DNA of 64,000 nt from Rebecca billardiae RCC1528 (taxonomy: Eukaryota > Haptophyta). The notes beneath the pieces were generated by a model. It searched no databases and was not told where the DNA came from. It saw only the letters and a program-made list of their open reading frames with translations. Both the position numbers and the translations under genes were made by a program. Shown in pieces: positions 54,710 through 64,000 of the stretch. Numbering within the stretch: the first letter of the stretch is position 1; each line of letters starts with the position of its first letter. Where the stretch lies: NCBI GenBank assembly GCA_965240325.2, contig OZ251229.1:1240001-1304000 (forward strand). The letters are read 5' to 3'.

Positions 54710-56210
54710 ATGTCGCTCTTCGACGACCTGCCCGCCCCGACGCAGGCGACGCCGCCGACATCAGTCGCGGACGGCGCGGCACGGCCGTCGCCCTTCGACC
54801 TCACGCCCTCCGCCAGCGCCGTCGGCGCGTCGCATGCGGGCGGCGCACGCCCGGCGCTCGCGCCCGCGCTGCCCGCGCTGCCCTCGGACAAGAAGCGCGA
54901 CGCCGCGAGGGCCGCGCTGGGCGGCGCGAACCTGCTGCTCCCGCAGGCCGTGCGCAGACGCCCCGCGCAGCCCACCACGCCGCCGGTGCCCAAGCCCAGG
55001 CCGACGCCGCCAGTGGCACCCGCGGAGGGCGGCGGCGCCGCGTCCGCGGCGGCCGCCGCCGTGAGCATCGCCGCGCCCTCGCCGAGCTGCGCGGAGGTGG
55101 TGAGCACGTCGTCGTGGTGGAAGGAGGTGTCCGACCCGTACGACCCGCTCAGGCCCAACGACTACGCGCAGTACAGGCACGAGCGCGAGCTGCTCGAGCG
55201 CGCGCGCGCGCTCGAAGCGAGGGTCGCCGCCGCGACATCGGCCGGCGCGGGCCGGGAGCACACGTCCGGCCCCGGGCACGCCGGCTTCGACGGGCCAGAG
55301 GGCGTGGGCGCACCGCCGCCCGGCGCGCCGCCCGGGCCGCCGCCCGGGCCGCCGCCCGGGCCGGCACCGCCGACAGCGATGGCTCCGCCGCCGCCGCCGT
55401 CGCCGCTGCCGCCGCCGCCGTCGCATGGCAGCGCCGACGGCGCGCGCAGAGCGGCGGCGCCGAGCGACAGCACCGGGCACGCGGACCCCGGCCTGGCGCT
55501 GATGCAGCGCATGGGGTGGGAGGAGGGCAAGGGTGCGCGCGCCGCGACGCCGTGCGCTCGTCGCGCGCAAGCGAGCCAAGCGCCCGCTCGATCGGCGCCC
55601 GCTGCGCCCGCGCTGTGCGCGATGCCACGCCCGCCCTCACCGTCATCCCTGCGCGCGCGCGCCGGCCGACCGCGCAGGGCTGGGCAAGGCGGAGCAGGGC
55701 ATGACAACGCCGCTCGTCGCCATGCGAGCTGCAGGCGGCACCGGCCGCATCGCCAACGCCGCGCCTCGTCCTGGCGCGCCGCCGCCGCCGCCGCCGTCCG
55801 CCGCGGCGGCGGCGCCGCTACCGCCGCCAGCAGCCTCGGCGCCGCCGACCGGCGGCGCGGGCGCGGGCGGCGCGCGGCCCGTGACGCTGCGCGGCCGGCC
55901 GAGCAAGCTGCTCCTCCTGCGCAACACGGCGGACAGCGCGGAGGCCGCGAACGACGCGCTGCGCGAGGACATCGGCACCGAGTGCCAGAGCAAGTACGGC
56001 GACGTCGCCGACGTTGTCGTGCACGTGTGCGCCAACCGCGTGGGCACGGGCGATGTCGTGCGCACGTTCGTGCGCTTCGCGCGGCAGGCGTCGGCGATGA
56101 AGGCGTACCTCGGCCTCGACGGGCGGTACTTTGACGGACGCGAGCTCGTGGCTTGGTTTTACTCGGAGGACGCCTTCGAGGCGGGCGAGTTTGAGCTCGC
56201 GCTCGGGTGA
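54710..56210 (+). CDS. RBM17: SPF45/RBM17-like splicing factor, two exons
   Basis: Exons 54710-55532 and 55678-56210 join in phase 1 to 451 residues. The intron (55533-55677) starts GTGCGC and ends GCGCAG. It splits the G-patch: LALMQRMGWEEGKG precedes it and LGKAEQGMTTPL follows. The N-terminus MSLFDDLPAP and the segment STSSWWKEVSDPYDPLRPND resemble family members. The C-terminus is a U2AF-homology-motif RRM (SKLLLLRNTADSAEANDAL-type start, VRTFVRFARQASAMKAYLGL, then GRYFDGRELVAWFYSEDAF with the RxF motif). SPF45 binds ULM-containing factors such as SF3B1 and U2AF65 and acts at the second step or at short 3' splice sites. A Pro/Gly-rich linker is longer than usual. Confidence 0.92.
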
Positions 56211-56554
56211 CGAGTCATTGAACCCCGGGGCCCCATCTGACGCCGTCGTTTAGCTAGTAAGTAGTATAATAATAATAGTATTAGTAAGTGCGCGGGCCCA
56301 TCAGCAAGGGCGTTCCCAGGCCCCGGCTGCCACACGCTCCCCAAATAATCAATCCCCCCCCCCCCTGGGGCCGTGGGGGGGGCATTGACTACAGCGGACT
56401 CAAGTCGGCAACTATGCTGTTGAAAGTGTTGAAGTCAACGCGGCCGCGGCCGCATAACTGACCACGTGCGTCATGATGGCCGAATGTCGTCGACTGCGCC
56501 TGCACTGCACCGTCCTCGTCGTGTGCTTCCAGCCTTGATCGCTAGAGCAGAATT
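56211..56554. other. Intergenic region between convergent genes
   Basis: Holds ataataatagtattagtaag near 56269 and a C-run/G-run pair with short stems (56355-56385). It separates the 3' ends of SPF45 and MYB. No gene seen. Confidence 0.6.
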
Positions 56555-58143
56555 TTAGACCGTCGTCGTGAGGGTTGTGGGTGCGTGGCGCGGGGCGGAG
56601 CTTGGCCGGTGGGGGCTGTGGTGCCGTGGCGTGGTGCGCGGGCGCTGGCGCTTTTTGGGCGGTGGACTCCTCATCGCCTCGGGCGACTCGGGTGACTCGG
56701 AGCCGCCCCCCTCCTCGCCCGTCGAGTCCGCCGCCGCCGCCGTCGCGCCGAGCGCGCCGCCAGCGCCGCCCGCTCCGTTCACCGCCTCGAGCGCCGCCTG
56801 GTGCAGGTTCCCGACGAGGCCCTCGATCGTCTGCAGCCGCTGCTTGGGCGGCAGCCTCTGCTGGGCATCGACGACGTCGACGATGTCCTTGGCGAGCTGG
56901 GCGACGCGCTCGGCGCTCGAGCGGACAAAGTCGTCCCGCGCCATCGCGTGCGGCTGCACCACCATCGGCTGCGCGGACTGCTGGTGAGTGGGCGCCGCGA
57001 CCATGTTCACAACCACCTGCTGCGGCGCGCGCACGCCCGCTCGTCCGGGCGCCGCCGCGCCCGTCATGGCGGTGTTGGCCCAGGAGGGCATGGGCATCGG
57101 CATGACCGGCACGCCTTGGTCCGGCATGGGGTGGCACCGAGGCGGGCCGTACGTGTACGGGTGCTGCGAAGGCGCGGCCGGCAGCTGCGGCGTCGGCTGC
57201 GGCGGTGGCCGCCACATCACGGGCGGCGCGGCGTGTCCGCCCATCGTCTCGACGTGGCCGTGCACGGGCATGTGCGCGGCCATGGCGTGTGTGGGGGGCA
57301 GCGGCGTGGCCGACGGCTGCATGTGCATCGCGAGCTGCGGCTGCGGCGGCAGCTGCTGCGCGTGCCCGTGCGGGTGGTGCGCGTGCGGGTGTGCCTGCAT
57401 GTGCATCGGCCGCATCGGGTCGTGCGTCACCGACGTCAGCAGCTGCGGCTGCGTCGGCAGCGCGGTCGGCGCGGGCGCCGACGGTTGGTGGGCATGCCCG
57501 GAGCCGTCGCTCCGCCCGTATCGCCCCGCCTGCCGCTGGAGCGCGTGGTACCGGTTCTTGATCGCGTGGCCGGTGCGCCCGGGCAGGTGCGCCTTGAGCC
57601 TCGACCAGCGCTGCGGCGGGCGGCGAGCGCGCGGCGCGCGGCCGGCGGGCGGCGCAGCGTGCGCGGGTGAGAGGGCGGCGGGCGGGGCGGAGGGCGATGG
57701 GAGCACACGCAGGCGGAGGGGCCCACCTGGTCTCCGTTCATTGCCACGGCCTGGATGAGGAACGCGTCCTCCTCGGGCGTCCAGTCGCCCTTGCGCACGC
57801 TGGTCGCGAGGTGGTTGTGCCACCGCTCGCGGCATTGCCTGCGTACACGAGCGCACGGACGGGGTTGCGGTGGCTTCGGTCGGCGAGTGACGTCGTGGCG
57901 CTTGCGGGGGCGATGGGCGAGCGCGCGCGCGCGCGCGCGGCTGGTCGGAGCCCGCGGGCCGCGGACACGCCGGCAGAGCGCGGCTCACCAGTCATTGCGC
58001 GTGCCCATCTGCTTGGCGATCGACGACCACGAGCGCGCTCCCGTCTGCGCGACAATGTCCTTGAGGCGATCGTCCTCCTCTGCCGTCCACGCTCTCCGAT
58101 GGCTGGCCTGATACTGCATGTCCGACTCTGGAGGCTGCTGCAT
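56555..58143 (-). CDS. Two-repeat MYB transcription factor, three exons
   Basis: Exons 58143-57989, 57838-57727 and 57610-56555 join in phase to 440 residues. Repeat one is RAWTAEEDDRLKDIVAQTGA, RSWSSIAKQMGTRNDWQCRE and RWHNHL. Repeat two is KGDWTPEEDAFLIQAVAMNG, DQRWSRLKAHLPGRTGHAIK and NRYHALQRQ, with the regularly spaced tryptophans of R2R3-type MYBs. The QCRERW and GRTGHAIKNRY recognition helices are textbook. Each intron falls within a repeat. The rest is a Pro/His/Met/Gln-rich region (HMQAHPHAHHPHGHA) followed by a helix (RVAQLAKDIVDVVDAQQRLP, KQRLQTIEGLVGNLHQAALE) possibly for dimerisation, then a basic PPPKKRQRPR signal. Nuclear DNA-binding regulator; targets unknown. Confidence 0.9.
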
Positions 58144-58486
58144 CCGCTCGTTGGTGGCCGCCAGCGCCAGGGCGACAAGGTGCGGGGAGCAGGTTGCTTT
58201 TTCTCCGTGCGCGGTTCGCACGGGGTTGAGGTTCCAAACCTCCGACGAAGCCCCTTCGGAAGAGATAGTACCAGCGCGCGTCGGATATAATCGCGAGCCC
58301 CGCTCGCATTGGTTGTTCTGTCAGAACAAGCATGCGAGCGGAGCGAGTTTTCCGGTAGGACACGCGAAGTCCGGTGATTCTTACAAAGTTGATGGCCTTC
58401 CAATAGGTATCCCGAGGAATACAGTTTAGTCAGATCCCAATTGGGGCCAACGGTTTTTCGTGCAATCTGTCAGCAGTCGACTCCCC

Positions 58487-58490
<4 letters not shown>
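58144..58490. other. MYB upstream region, no gene seen
   Basis: The MYB promoter and leader are expected here. It includes a loose inverted pair around catgcgagcggagcgagttt (58330) and cccgctcgcattggttgttc (58298). Confidence 0.4.
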
Positions 58491-58530
<40 letters not shown>

Positions 58531-59006
58531 GCACACACTGGCACACACTGGCACACACTGGCACACACTGGCACACACTGGCACACACTGGCACACACTG
58601 GCACACACTGGCACACACTGGCACACACTGGCACACACTGGCACACACTGGCACACACTGGCACACACTGGCACACACTGGCACACACTGGCACACACTG
58701 GCACACACTGGCACACACTGGCACACACTGGCACACACTGGCACACACTGGCACACACTGGCACACACTGGCACACACTGGCACACACTGGCACACACTG
58801 GCACACACTGGCACACACTGGCACACACTGGCACACACTGGCACACACTGGCACACACTGGCACACACTGGCACACACTGGCACACACTGGCACACACTG
58901 GCACACACTGGCACACACTGGCACACACTGGCACACACTGGCACACACTGGCACACACTGGCACACACTGGCACACACTGGCACACACTGGCACACACTG
59001 GCACAC
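58491..59006. repeat. CA run followed by 47 copies of a 10-bp repeat (gcacacactg)
   Basis: A CA dinucleotide run (58491-58528) grades into perfect 10-bp units GCACACACTG from 58531 to 59000. Confidence 0.97.
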
Positions 59007-60136
59007 TGGCGAAAGCGAGCCTCCCCAAGGGTGGTTGCTCAGGGTCGCCGACTCCAGCGGAGTCCGGCGCCGGAACTTCACCTCCGATTTTTTGCGGCGG
59101 CGCGGCGTGCGGGGCCGCCGCCGCTGTGGCGGGCCGCTCGGGGCGTGCACGGCGTGGGCTCGTGCGGCCGCTGCCGCGCACGCCGAGCGATCCGGCGCGG
59201 GCTCGCGGCTTGTCGATGGCCTCGCGCGCCGCAGCGCGGCGCGCGCCTTGCCTAGCTTCGCCTGTCTCGCGCCTTGGCCGCCGTGCACGCGTGCGCCGCC
59301 AAACCGCAAGCTCGGCATAGCTCTCAGCCGAGCGTGCACGTGCCTTGCGCGACGCGACGCGGGCATTGCCAGCGGGCGATGTAGCCGTAGTGCGAGCGCG
59401 CGTCGTGAAGCCTCGGCGCGGATCGAGAGCAATGAGACGATGCCGCGTACGCGCGTGGACCATCTGTGCGTTGAGCAGTGCTCAAAGCTTGACGACTGAC
59501 TCTCTTGCCGGGGCGATCGTCATGTCGCATCGTCACGCAAGGCCCGCACGCATGACATAGTGGCGTGTGTTTCTTGACAACAACGCTCGACTAGTCTTCA
59601 CGAGTTGCAGCGTCGCGATAGCCCTGAGAGTCGTTCAACGGAGCGGACCGTGGTGTCCATTGGTGGTTGGTGCCGTCAGCTGTTGTCGACAGCTGACCGA
59701 GACGTTGAAGACACTCACGATCCGCGTCGAGGCTTCACGACGCGCGCTCGCACTACGGCTACATCACCCGCCGGCAATGCCCGCGTCGCGTCGCGCAAGG
59801 CACGTGCACGCTCGGCTGAGAGCTATGCCGAGCTTGCGGTTTGGCGGCGCACGCGTGCACGGCGGCCAAGGCGCGAGACAGGCGAAGCTAGGCAAGGCGC
59901 GCGCCGCGCTGCGGCGCGCGAGGCCATCGACAAGCCGCGAGCCCGCGCCGGATCGCTCGGCGTGCGCGGCAGCGGCCGCACGAGCCCACGCCGTGCACGC
60001 CCCGAGCGGCCCGCCACAGCGGCGGCGGCCCCGCACGCCGCGCCGCCGCAAAAAATCGGAGGTGAAGTTCCGGCGCCGGACTCCGCTGGAGTCGGCGACC
60101 CTGAGCAACCACCCTTGGGGAGGCTCGCTTTCGCCA

Positions 60137-60543
60137 GTGTGCCAGTGTGTGCCAGTGTGTGCCAGTGTGTGCCAGTGTGTGCCAGTGTGTGCCAGTGTGT
60201 GCCAGTGTGTGCCAGTGTGTGCCAGTGTGTGCCAGTGTGTGCCAGTGTGTGCCAGTGTGTGCCAGTGTGTGCCAGTGTGTGCCAGTGTGTGCCAGTGTGT
60301 GCCAGTGTGTGCCAGTGTGTGCCAGTGTGTGCCAGTGTGTGCCAGTGTGTGCCAGTGTGTGCCAGTGTGTGCCAGTGTGTGCCAGTGTGTGCCAGTGTGT
60401 GCCAGTGTGTGCCGGTGTGTGCCAGTGTGTGCCAGTGTGTGCCAGTGTGTGCCAGTGTGTGCCAGTGTGTGCCAGTGTGTGCCAGTGTGTGCCAGTGTGT
60501 GCCAGTGTGTGCCAGTGTGTGCCAGTGTGTGCCAGTGTGTGCC
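60137..60543. repeat. 40 copies of the 10-bp repeat in opposite orientation (gccagtgtgt)
   Basis: Units GCCAGTGTGT from 60141 to 60540, perfect except for one A-to-G change at 60414. The CA run present in the left arm is absent here. Confidence 0.97.
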
Positions 60544-60544
60544 G

Positions 60545-61130
60545 ACCACGCGGTTCGGCAAGAGCACACTGCTTCAGCTTCGTCCTCCGCCGTTGCTCGC
60601 TCCCTTCAAGAGATCGGTGCACAGTGATCGGTGAAGGAGTGAGGACTGTGATGATGTCATGATGCTGAGGAAGCCGGACAAACACCAAGCAAGCAGTGCC
60701 GGACCGCCCCGGCCGGCGGTGCGGAAGCACTGCGCGCAGGCGGGTCTACGATGCTTCGCCCTCGCCAAGGCGCGCGCTTCTTGCGGCCGCAGATCTCCCA
60801 GTGGATGCGGCGCGTGGTCGGTGCCAAGGCGCATGCGGAATAGTGTGTGCCCCTCGTACCTGAACCTCACCCCGGCTGCTCGCCGGACCCAGCGCCATGA
60901 CCGCTGCGCGCACCGCGTGCGCGTGCGGCTCGCAGTCGCGGACGCTTCCGGTCCGCAAACCGCGGGCGGTCAGAAGGATGCAGCAGCTTCGGGAGGTGCC
61001 GCATCGGAGTGCCTGCTGCTTCGAGCTGCTGCTTCTTGCTTCTCCCACCACCTGCGAGCACTCCCACCACCTGCGCGCTTGCTTCTGCTTGCGGCTCCCA
61101 CCACCTGCGCGCTTGTAGTCTTGCGTGCAG
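60545..61130. other. No gene identified
   Basis: GC-mixed sequence with short coding-like scraps but no consistent frame. A near repeat of cccaccacctgcg and gcttgcttct occurs around 61035-61110. Confidence 0.45.
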
Positions 61131-61480
61131 CAGTACGGCATACCATGCACGCAGCAGTACCATACCATGCGCACAGCAGTGCCATACCATGCGCGCAGCA
61201 GTACCGCCAGTACCATACCATCATGCGTGCAGCAGTACCATACCATGCACGCGGCAGTACCATACCATGCGCGCAGCAGCAGTACATACTCCTGATCATG
61301 CGTGCAGCAGAGTACCATACTACCATGCGCACAGCAGTACCATACCATGCGCGCAGCAGTACCATACCATCATGCACGCAGCAGTACCATACCATGCGCG
61401 CAGCAGTACCATACCATGCGAGCAGCACGGTACCGCCAGTACTCTGTCACTACTGGTACCATCATGCGTGCAGCAGTATT
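61130..61480. repeat. 22-bp minisatellite (accataccatgcgcgcagcagt)
   Basis: More than a dozen variants of the unit accataccatgcgcgcagca then gt, some with catcatgcgtgcagcag or a cgccagt insertion. Confidence 0.9.
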
Positions 61481-61539
61481 GATGAAGTCGTGGTGGCCTG
61501 GTATGTGGCGCGCGGCGCTGACGGTCACAGAGCTGTAGG

Positions 61540-63370
61540 CCAGCGGGGCGAGCCCTGCATTCCGGTAGGACCGGGGTGAATGCAGCATTGCCGGGTGCAA
61601 CCCGGCAATGCCCGCCTGAATGGTACATAAAACCCGATCGTACGATGACATCGGTTCGCTAAAACGGCCACTAGGGGGTTGGGTGATGACAAGGGCCCTT
61701 GGTGATGAGATCTGAAGAGATTCGGACTTGTTTAGCGGTACAGTACAAACCACCTCACAAGAAGCATCGCCAAATAACCCCGTAACCCCACCCCGAAGAT
61801 TCTTGCACGGCTAGAAAGCGGGCGCATCATTGCCAATCACTTTACTTGGGCTTGATTACAAGCTCAGCGGTCCGTTAAATTGAGGGAGGCCATTTGTGTA
61901 TGTGAGGAGCGGGGGAGGGGTGACGAGAAGATCCCTCCCACCCCTATCAATCTCACCCTATCTCATCATCACCTCCTCGTCATAGGTGCTTGATTAAAAC
62001 CGGTCAGCTCGCTCGGAGATCGACCCCGCTCCTCAAATGCGTTGATTGCTTCCTCGTACAGTATCCGTACCGCGCGCTGAAACTTATAATTACAACATCG
62101 TAACCGGAAGCCTGAACATTTCATATACATATGGTATCGTACCAGTACCCCCGGCCACTCATCAAGTCATCGGGAGCCTGAAATTCCCTAGAGATGATAT
62201 CGTACTTATTCTATGATTTAACGACGCAGGTAGGACGACGCGGGTCTCCTGCCGATTCGTCGGCGGCGGCAGTGCCCGATCATCAGTACCAATTCTATGA
62301 TTTAAAGATACAGGCACGAGGGCGGCAGACGCGCCGTTTATGAGTAATAAATCATGCTTTGAGGTGCGCTTTCTTAACTTTTTGCGACGACGATTTCCCG
62401 CCCGTCCCGTTCTGCGATCGTGCTCACAACCCGGGGTCGAGGCGCATGACGGGCTTTGCCGTGCACGTCGCGCCCGTGCTCGCGGCTCATGCACGCCTCA
62501 CGACCGAGACGCATGTCTTGCGCGCCCTCCTTTGGCTCGCACTGCGCTCTCCTCGCCGACAGCCTTGTGATCACGCGCGCCGCCATTTCAACCGGTTGCT
62601 GGCCTGCCAGCTGTCGAGCGTGTGTGCGCGGTCTGATCGATGTCGGCATGGCTGCCGGCGAAGCAGTAATGTTGAGTACACCCATACCCATCTCGCAGAA
62701 GCGAAAAAGCCGACCTTCGAATGCCCCAGGGGCGCACGCGTGCCCATCACGCTCGTCGGACAGGCCTTCTCCAGAACTGCGCTTGCCATCCGGCAGGTCT
62801 CTGCGCGCGGAGAGGGCGGCGAGGGCGTCGACGAGGCGGCACGATTGCTGCCTACGGGTCTTCGAGCCCCCACAAAGTGCCCGCGCACGGCTGTCACGCC
62901 CGCATGCGGCCTTGGGAGCGCTGCGCAGGCGGGCCCTCGCGTCGCCCAGTGCTCGCCATCCCGTTTTGGGCCGGGCTTGTTTTGCAAGCCGGAAGCCGGA
63001 AGCCCGCGGGCCCACACTGCCCGCACCGACTCGGCAAGGGAGGTCCCTTGGACTCGCGGTCGCGTCCGTGTTACCAGCTGGACAGTGTTCATCACTGACG
63101 AGGATGAGAGTCTGACGATTCGCAGTCCGGCGCCCGGACACGGGCGGCGCCACGGCGGAGCCGCGGGCGGCGCGCCGCGGCCGCCGCGCGGCCGCGCGCC
63201 CCCGCCCGGGTCCCGGGGCGCCGAGACTTCTGTCGGCTGTCCGCTGCTGTCTGAGTAGTGAGTAGTGAGTGACTCGCATTTAGAATTAGATTTATACTTA
63301 CAGGAGTAATGACGAGTGTTCCCGAACACGTATGAGACTGGTCATCTGCGCTCGAGTGAGTCTTGTCCCG
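61540..63370. other. No supported gene; short repeats
   Basis: 61540-62340 is AT-richer and includes a near-duplicate pair attctatgatttaa with following aggta/aggca (62208 and 62290) and the palindromic-looking attgccgggtgcaacccggc at 61588. 62350-63250 is GC-richer with several open frames on both strands, none with convincing protein character. Confidence 0.45.
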
Positions 63371-63379
63371 TGGGCGGCG

Positions 63380-64000
63380 TCATCCATCGCCGCCTTGCTT
63401 GAGCTTGTCGTGCTGCGCCTTCCAGTGCGTCGCGGCCTTTCGCAGCTTGGCGACCATCTCGTTGGCCTTCGCCAGCTCCGCCTCGAGCGTGGCGACCCGC
63501 TCGGCGCCCGGCGGCGGGGCGGCCGCCGTGCCCGGCGCGGCGGCGGCGGCGGCGGTCGCGGCTGCGGCGGTGGGCGCGACTGCCGCGCGCGTGGCGGCCG
63601 CAGGCGCGGCGGCGGGCGGCGGCTGCTGCGGCCGCCGCCGCTGCTGCTCAGCCTCTTGCTGCAGCGCCTGCAGCCTCTGCTGCAGCTTGCGCGAGATCTC
63701 GAGCGACTTTGCGAGGCGCGCGCGCTCGGCGCTGAGCTCGGCCGCCGCCGCGACCGCTCGCTCCGTGCTCGCGCGCGCGCGCTCCTCCGCGTCCGCCGCG
63801 CGCCGCTCGGGGTCGGCGAGCTCGGCTGCCGGCGGCGCGTCCGCGTCGGCGGCCACGGCGGCGGTATTGGCGAGGTCCGCCGCCTCGCGTGCCGCCTCCG
63901 CCTCGGCCTCGGCCACGCCCAGCTCGGTCGAGAGCGTGCTCGTGAGCGCGGCGCCGACCGCCTCCAGCGCCGCGCGCGCCTCGGCGAGCTGCGCCTCGGC
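63380..64000 (-). CDS. Coiled-coil protein, C-terminal part, runs off the right edge
   Basis: The minus-strand frame is open from the window edge to a stop at 63380-63382, covering at least 206 residues. It is Ala/Glu/Arg-rich with heptads (ERARLAKSLEISRKLQQRLQ, ALQQEAEQQRR). A Pro/Ala linker with PTAAAATAAA follows, and the final helix is VATLEAELAKANEMVAKLRK then AATHWKAQHDKLKQ. It is probably a structural or tethering coiled-coil protein such as a golgin or kinesin tail. No domain is visible in this part, and the 5' end lies outside the window. Confidence 0.65.
   Translation of the reverse strand, partial: AEAQLAEARAALEAVGAALTSTLSTELGVAEAEAEAAREAADLANTAAVAADADAPPAAELADPERRAADAEERARASTERAVAAAAELSAERARLAKSLEISRKLQQRLQALQQEAEQQRRRPQQPPPAAAPAAATRAAVAPTAAAATAAAAAAPGTAAAPPPGAERVATLEAELAKANEMVAKLRKAATHWKAQHDKLKQGGDG

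Larger units (their letters stand above)
58490..60545. repeat. Large inverted duplication (palindrome) with minisatellite outer arms
   Basis: The left arm, minisatellite 58490-59006 plus GC-rich 59007-59424, is the reverse complement of the right arm, 59719-60136 plus minisatellite 60137-60543. The inner arms differ by only a few bases. The ~290-bp centre (59425-59718) is unique. Long open frames across it (His/Thr-rich on one strand, Cys/Val-rich on the other) are readings of the minisatellite and are not genes. Confidence 0.9.

Noticed and set aside
58430-59463. Long open frames with repeated CASVCQCVPV or HTLAHTGTHW peptides
   Set aside because: They are translations of the 10-bp minisatellite in several frames and both strands; no frame is preferred and no start context supports a gene.
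58490-60545. CRISPR-like array of regularly spaced repeats
   Set aside because: The units are contiguous 10-mers without unique spacers, and the genome is eukaryotic.
60147-60662. Cys/Val-rich open frame over the right minisatellite
   Set aside because: Same minisatellite read in the opposite orientation.

Overview
This is nuclear DNA of a eukaryote with a very GC-rich genome. Coding regions have G or C at nearly every third codon position. Genes carry short GT-AG introns (about 90-200 bp, donors such as GTGCGC and GTGAGC), genes lie divergently or convergently a few hundred bases apart, and repeats are abundant. The gene set (exportin-1, an Mtr4-type helicase, an LSD1-type demethylase, SPF45, MYB, bestrophin, multi-EF-hand proteins, a carbohydrate sulfotransferase and EsV-1-7 cysteine-repeat proteins) fits a unicellular alga, for example a haptophyte or an ochrophyte such as a pelagophyte. 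The exact lineage is inference.

Layout. (1) 1-23.8 kb is a repeat-rich, duplication-rich segment. It holds at least two TIR elements whose unoccupied target is preserved elsewhere in the window (686-1784 and 4552-5089), a TA microsatellite, and a ~3 kb segmental duplication (about 8160-11175 and 19766-22394). Each duplicate pairs an EsV-1-7 repeat gene with a divergent carbohydrate-sulfotransferase remnant. The segment also holds two copies of an EF-hand membrane-protein gene (one with a nonsense codon), a 215-bp satellite array, a polypyrimidine tract and a truncated ubiquitin-specific-protease remnant. (2) 23.9-58.2 kb is the gene-dense part: secreted Cys-rich protein, Ala/Arg-rich helical protein, CK1-like membrane kinase (-), ZGRF1-like helicase (-), LSD1-like demethylase (+), bestrophin (-), a TIR-bounded 2.2 kb element with an unknown gene, a five-EF-hand protein (+), exportin-1 (-), class-3 aldehyde dehydrogenase (+), Mtr4-like helicase (-), SPF45 (+) and a two-repeat MYB (-). 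(3) 58.4-61.5 kb is a large inverted duplication ending in 10-bp minisatellites, then a 22-bp minisatellite. (4) A coiled-coil gene enters from the right edge.

Functional links. Several neighbours belong to nuclear RNA and chromatin work: Mtr4 (exosome), SPF45 (3' splice-site choice), exportin-1 (nuclear export), LSD1 (histone demethylation) and ZGRF1 (recombination repair). ZGRF1/LSD1, exportin-1/ALDH and Mtr4/SPF45 are divergent pairs with 345, 409 and 147 bp between start codons, so shared promoters are likely. Exon coordinates of exportin-1, LSD1, SPF45, MYB, the five-EF-hand gene and the secreted protein were worked out from reading-frame phase and splice dinucleotides. Those of bestrophin and of the genes in the repeat-rich part are approximate.
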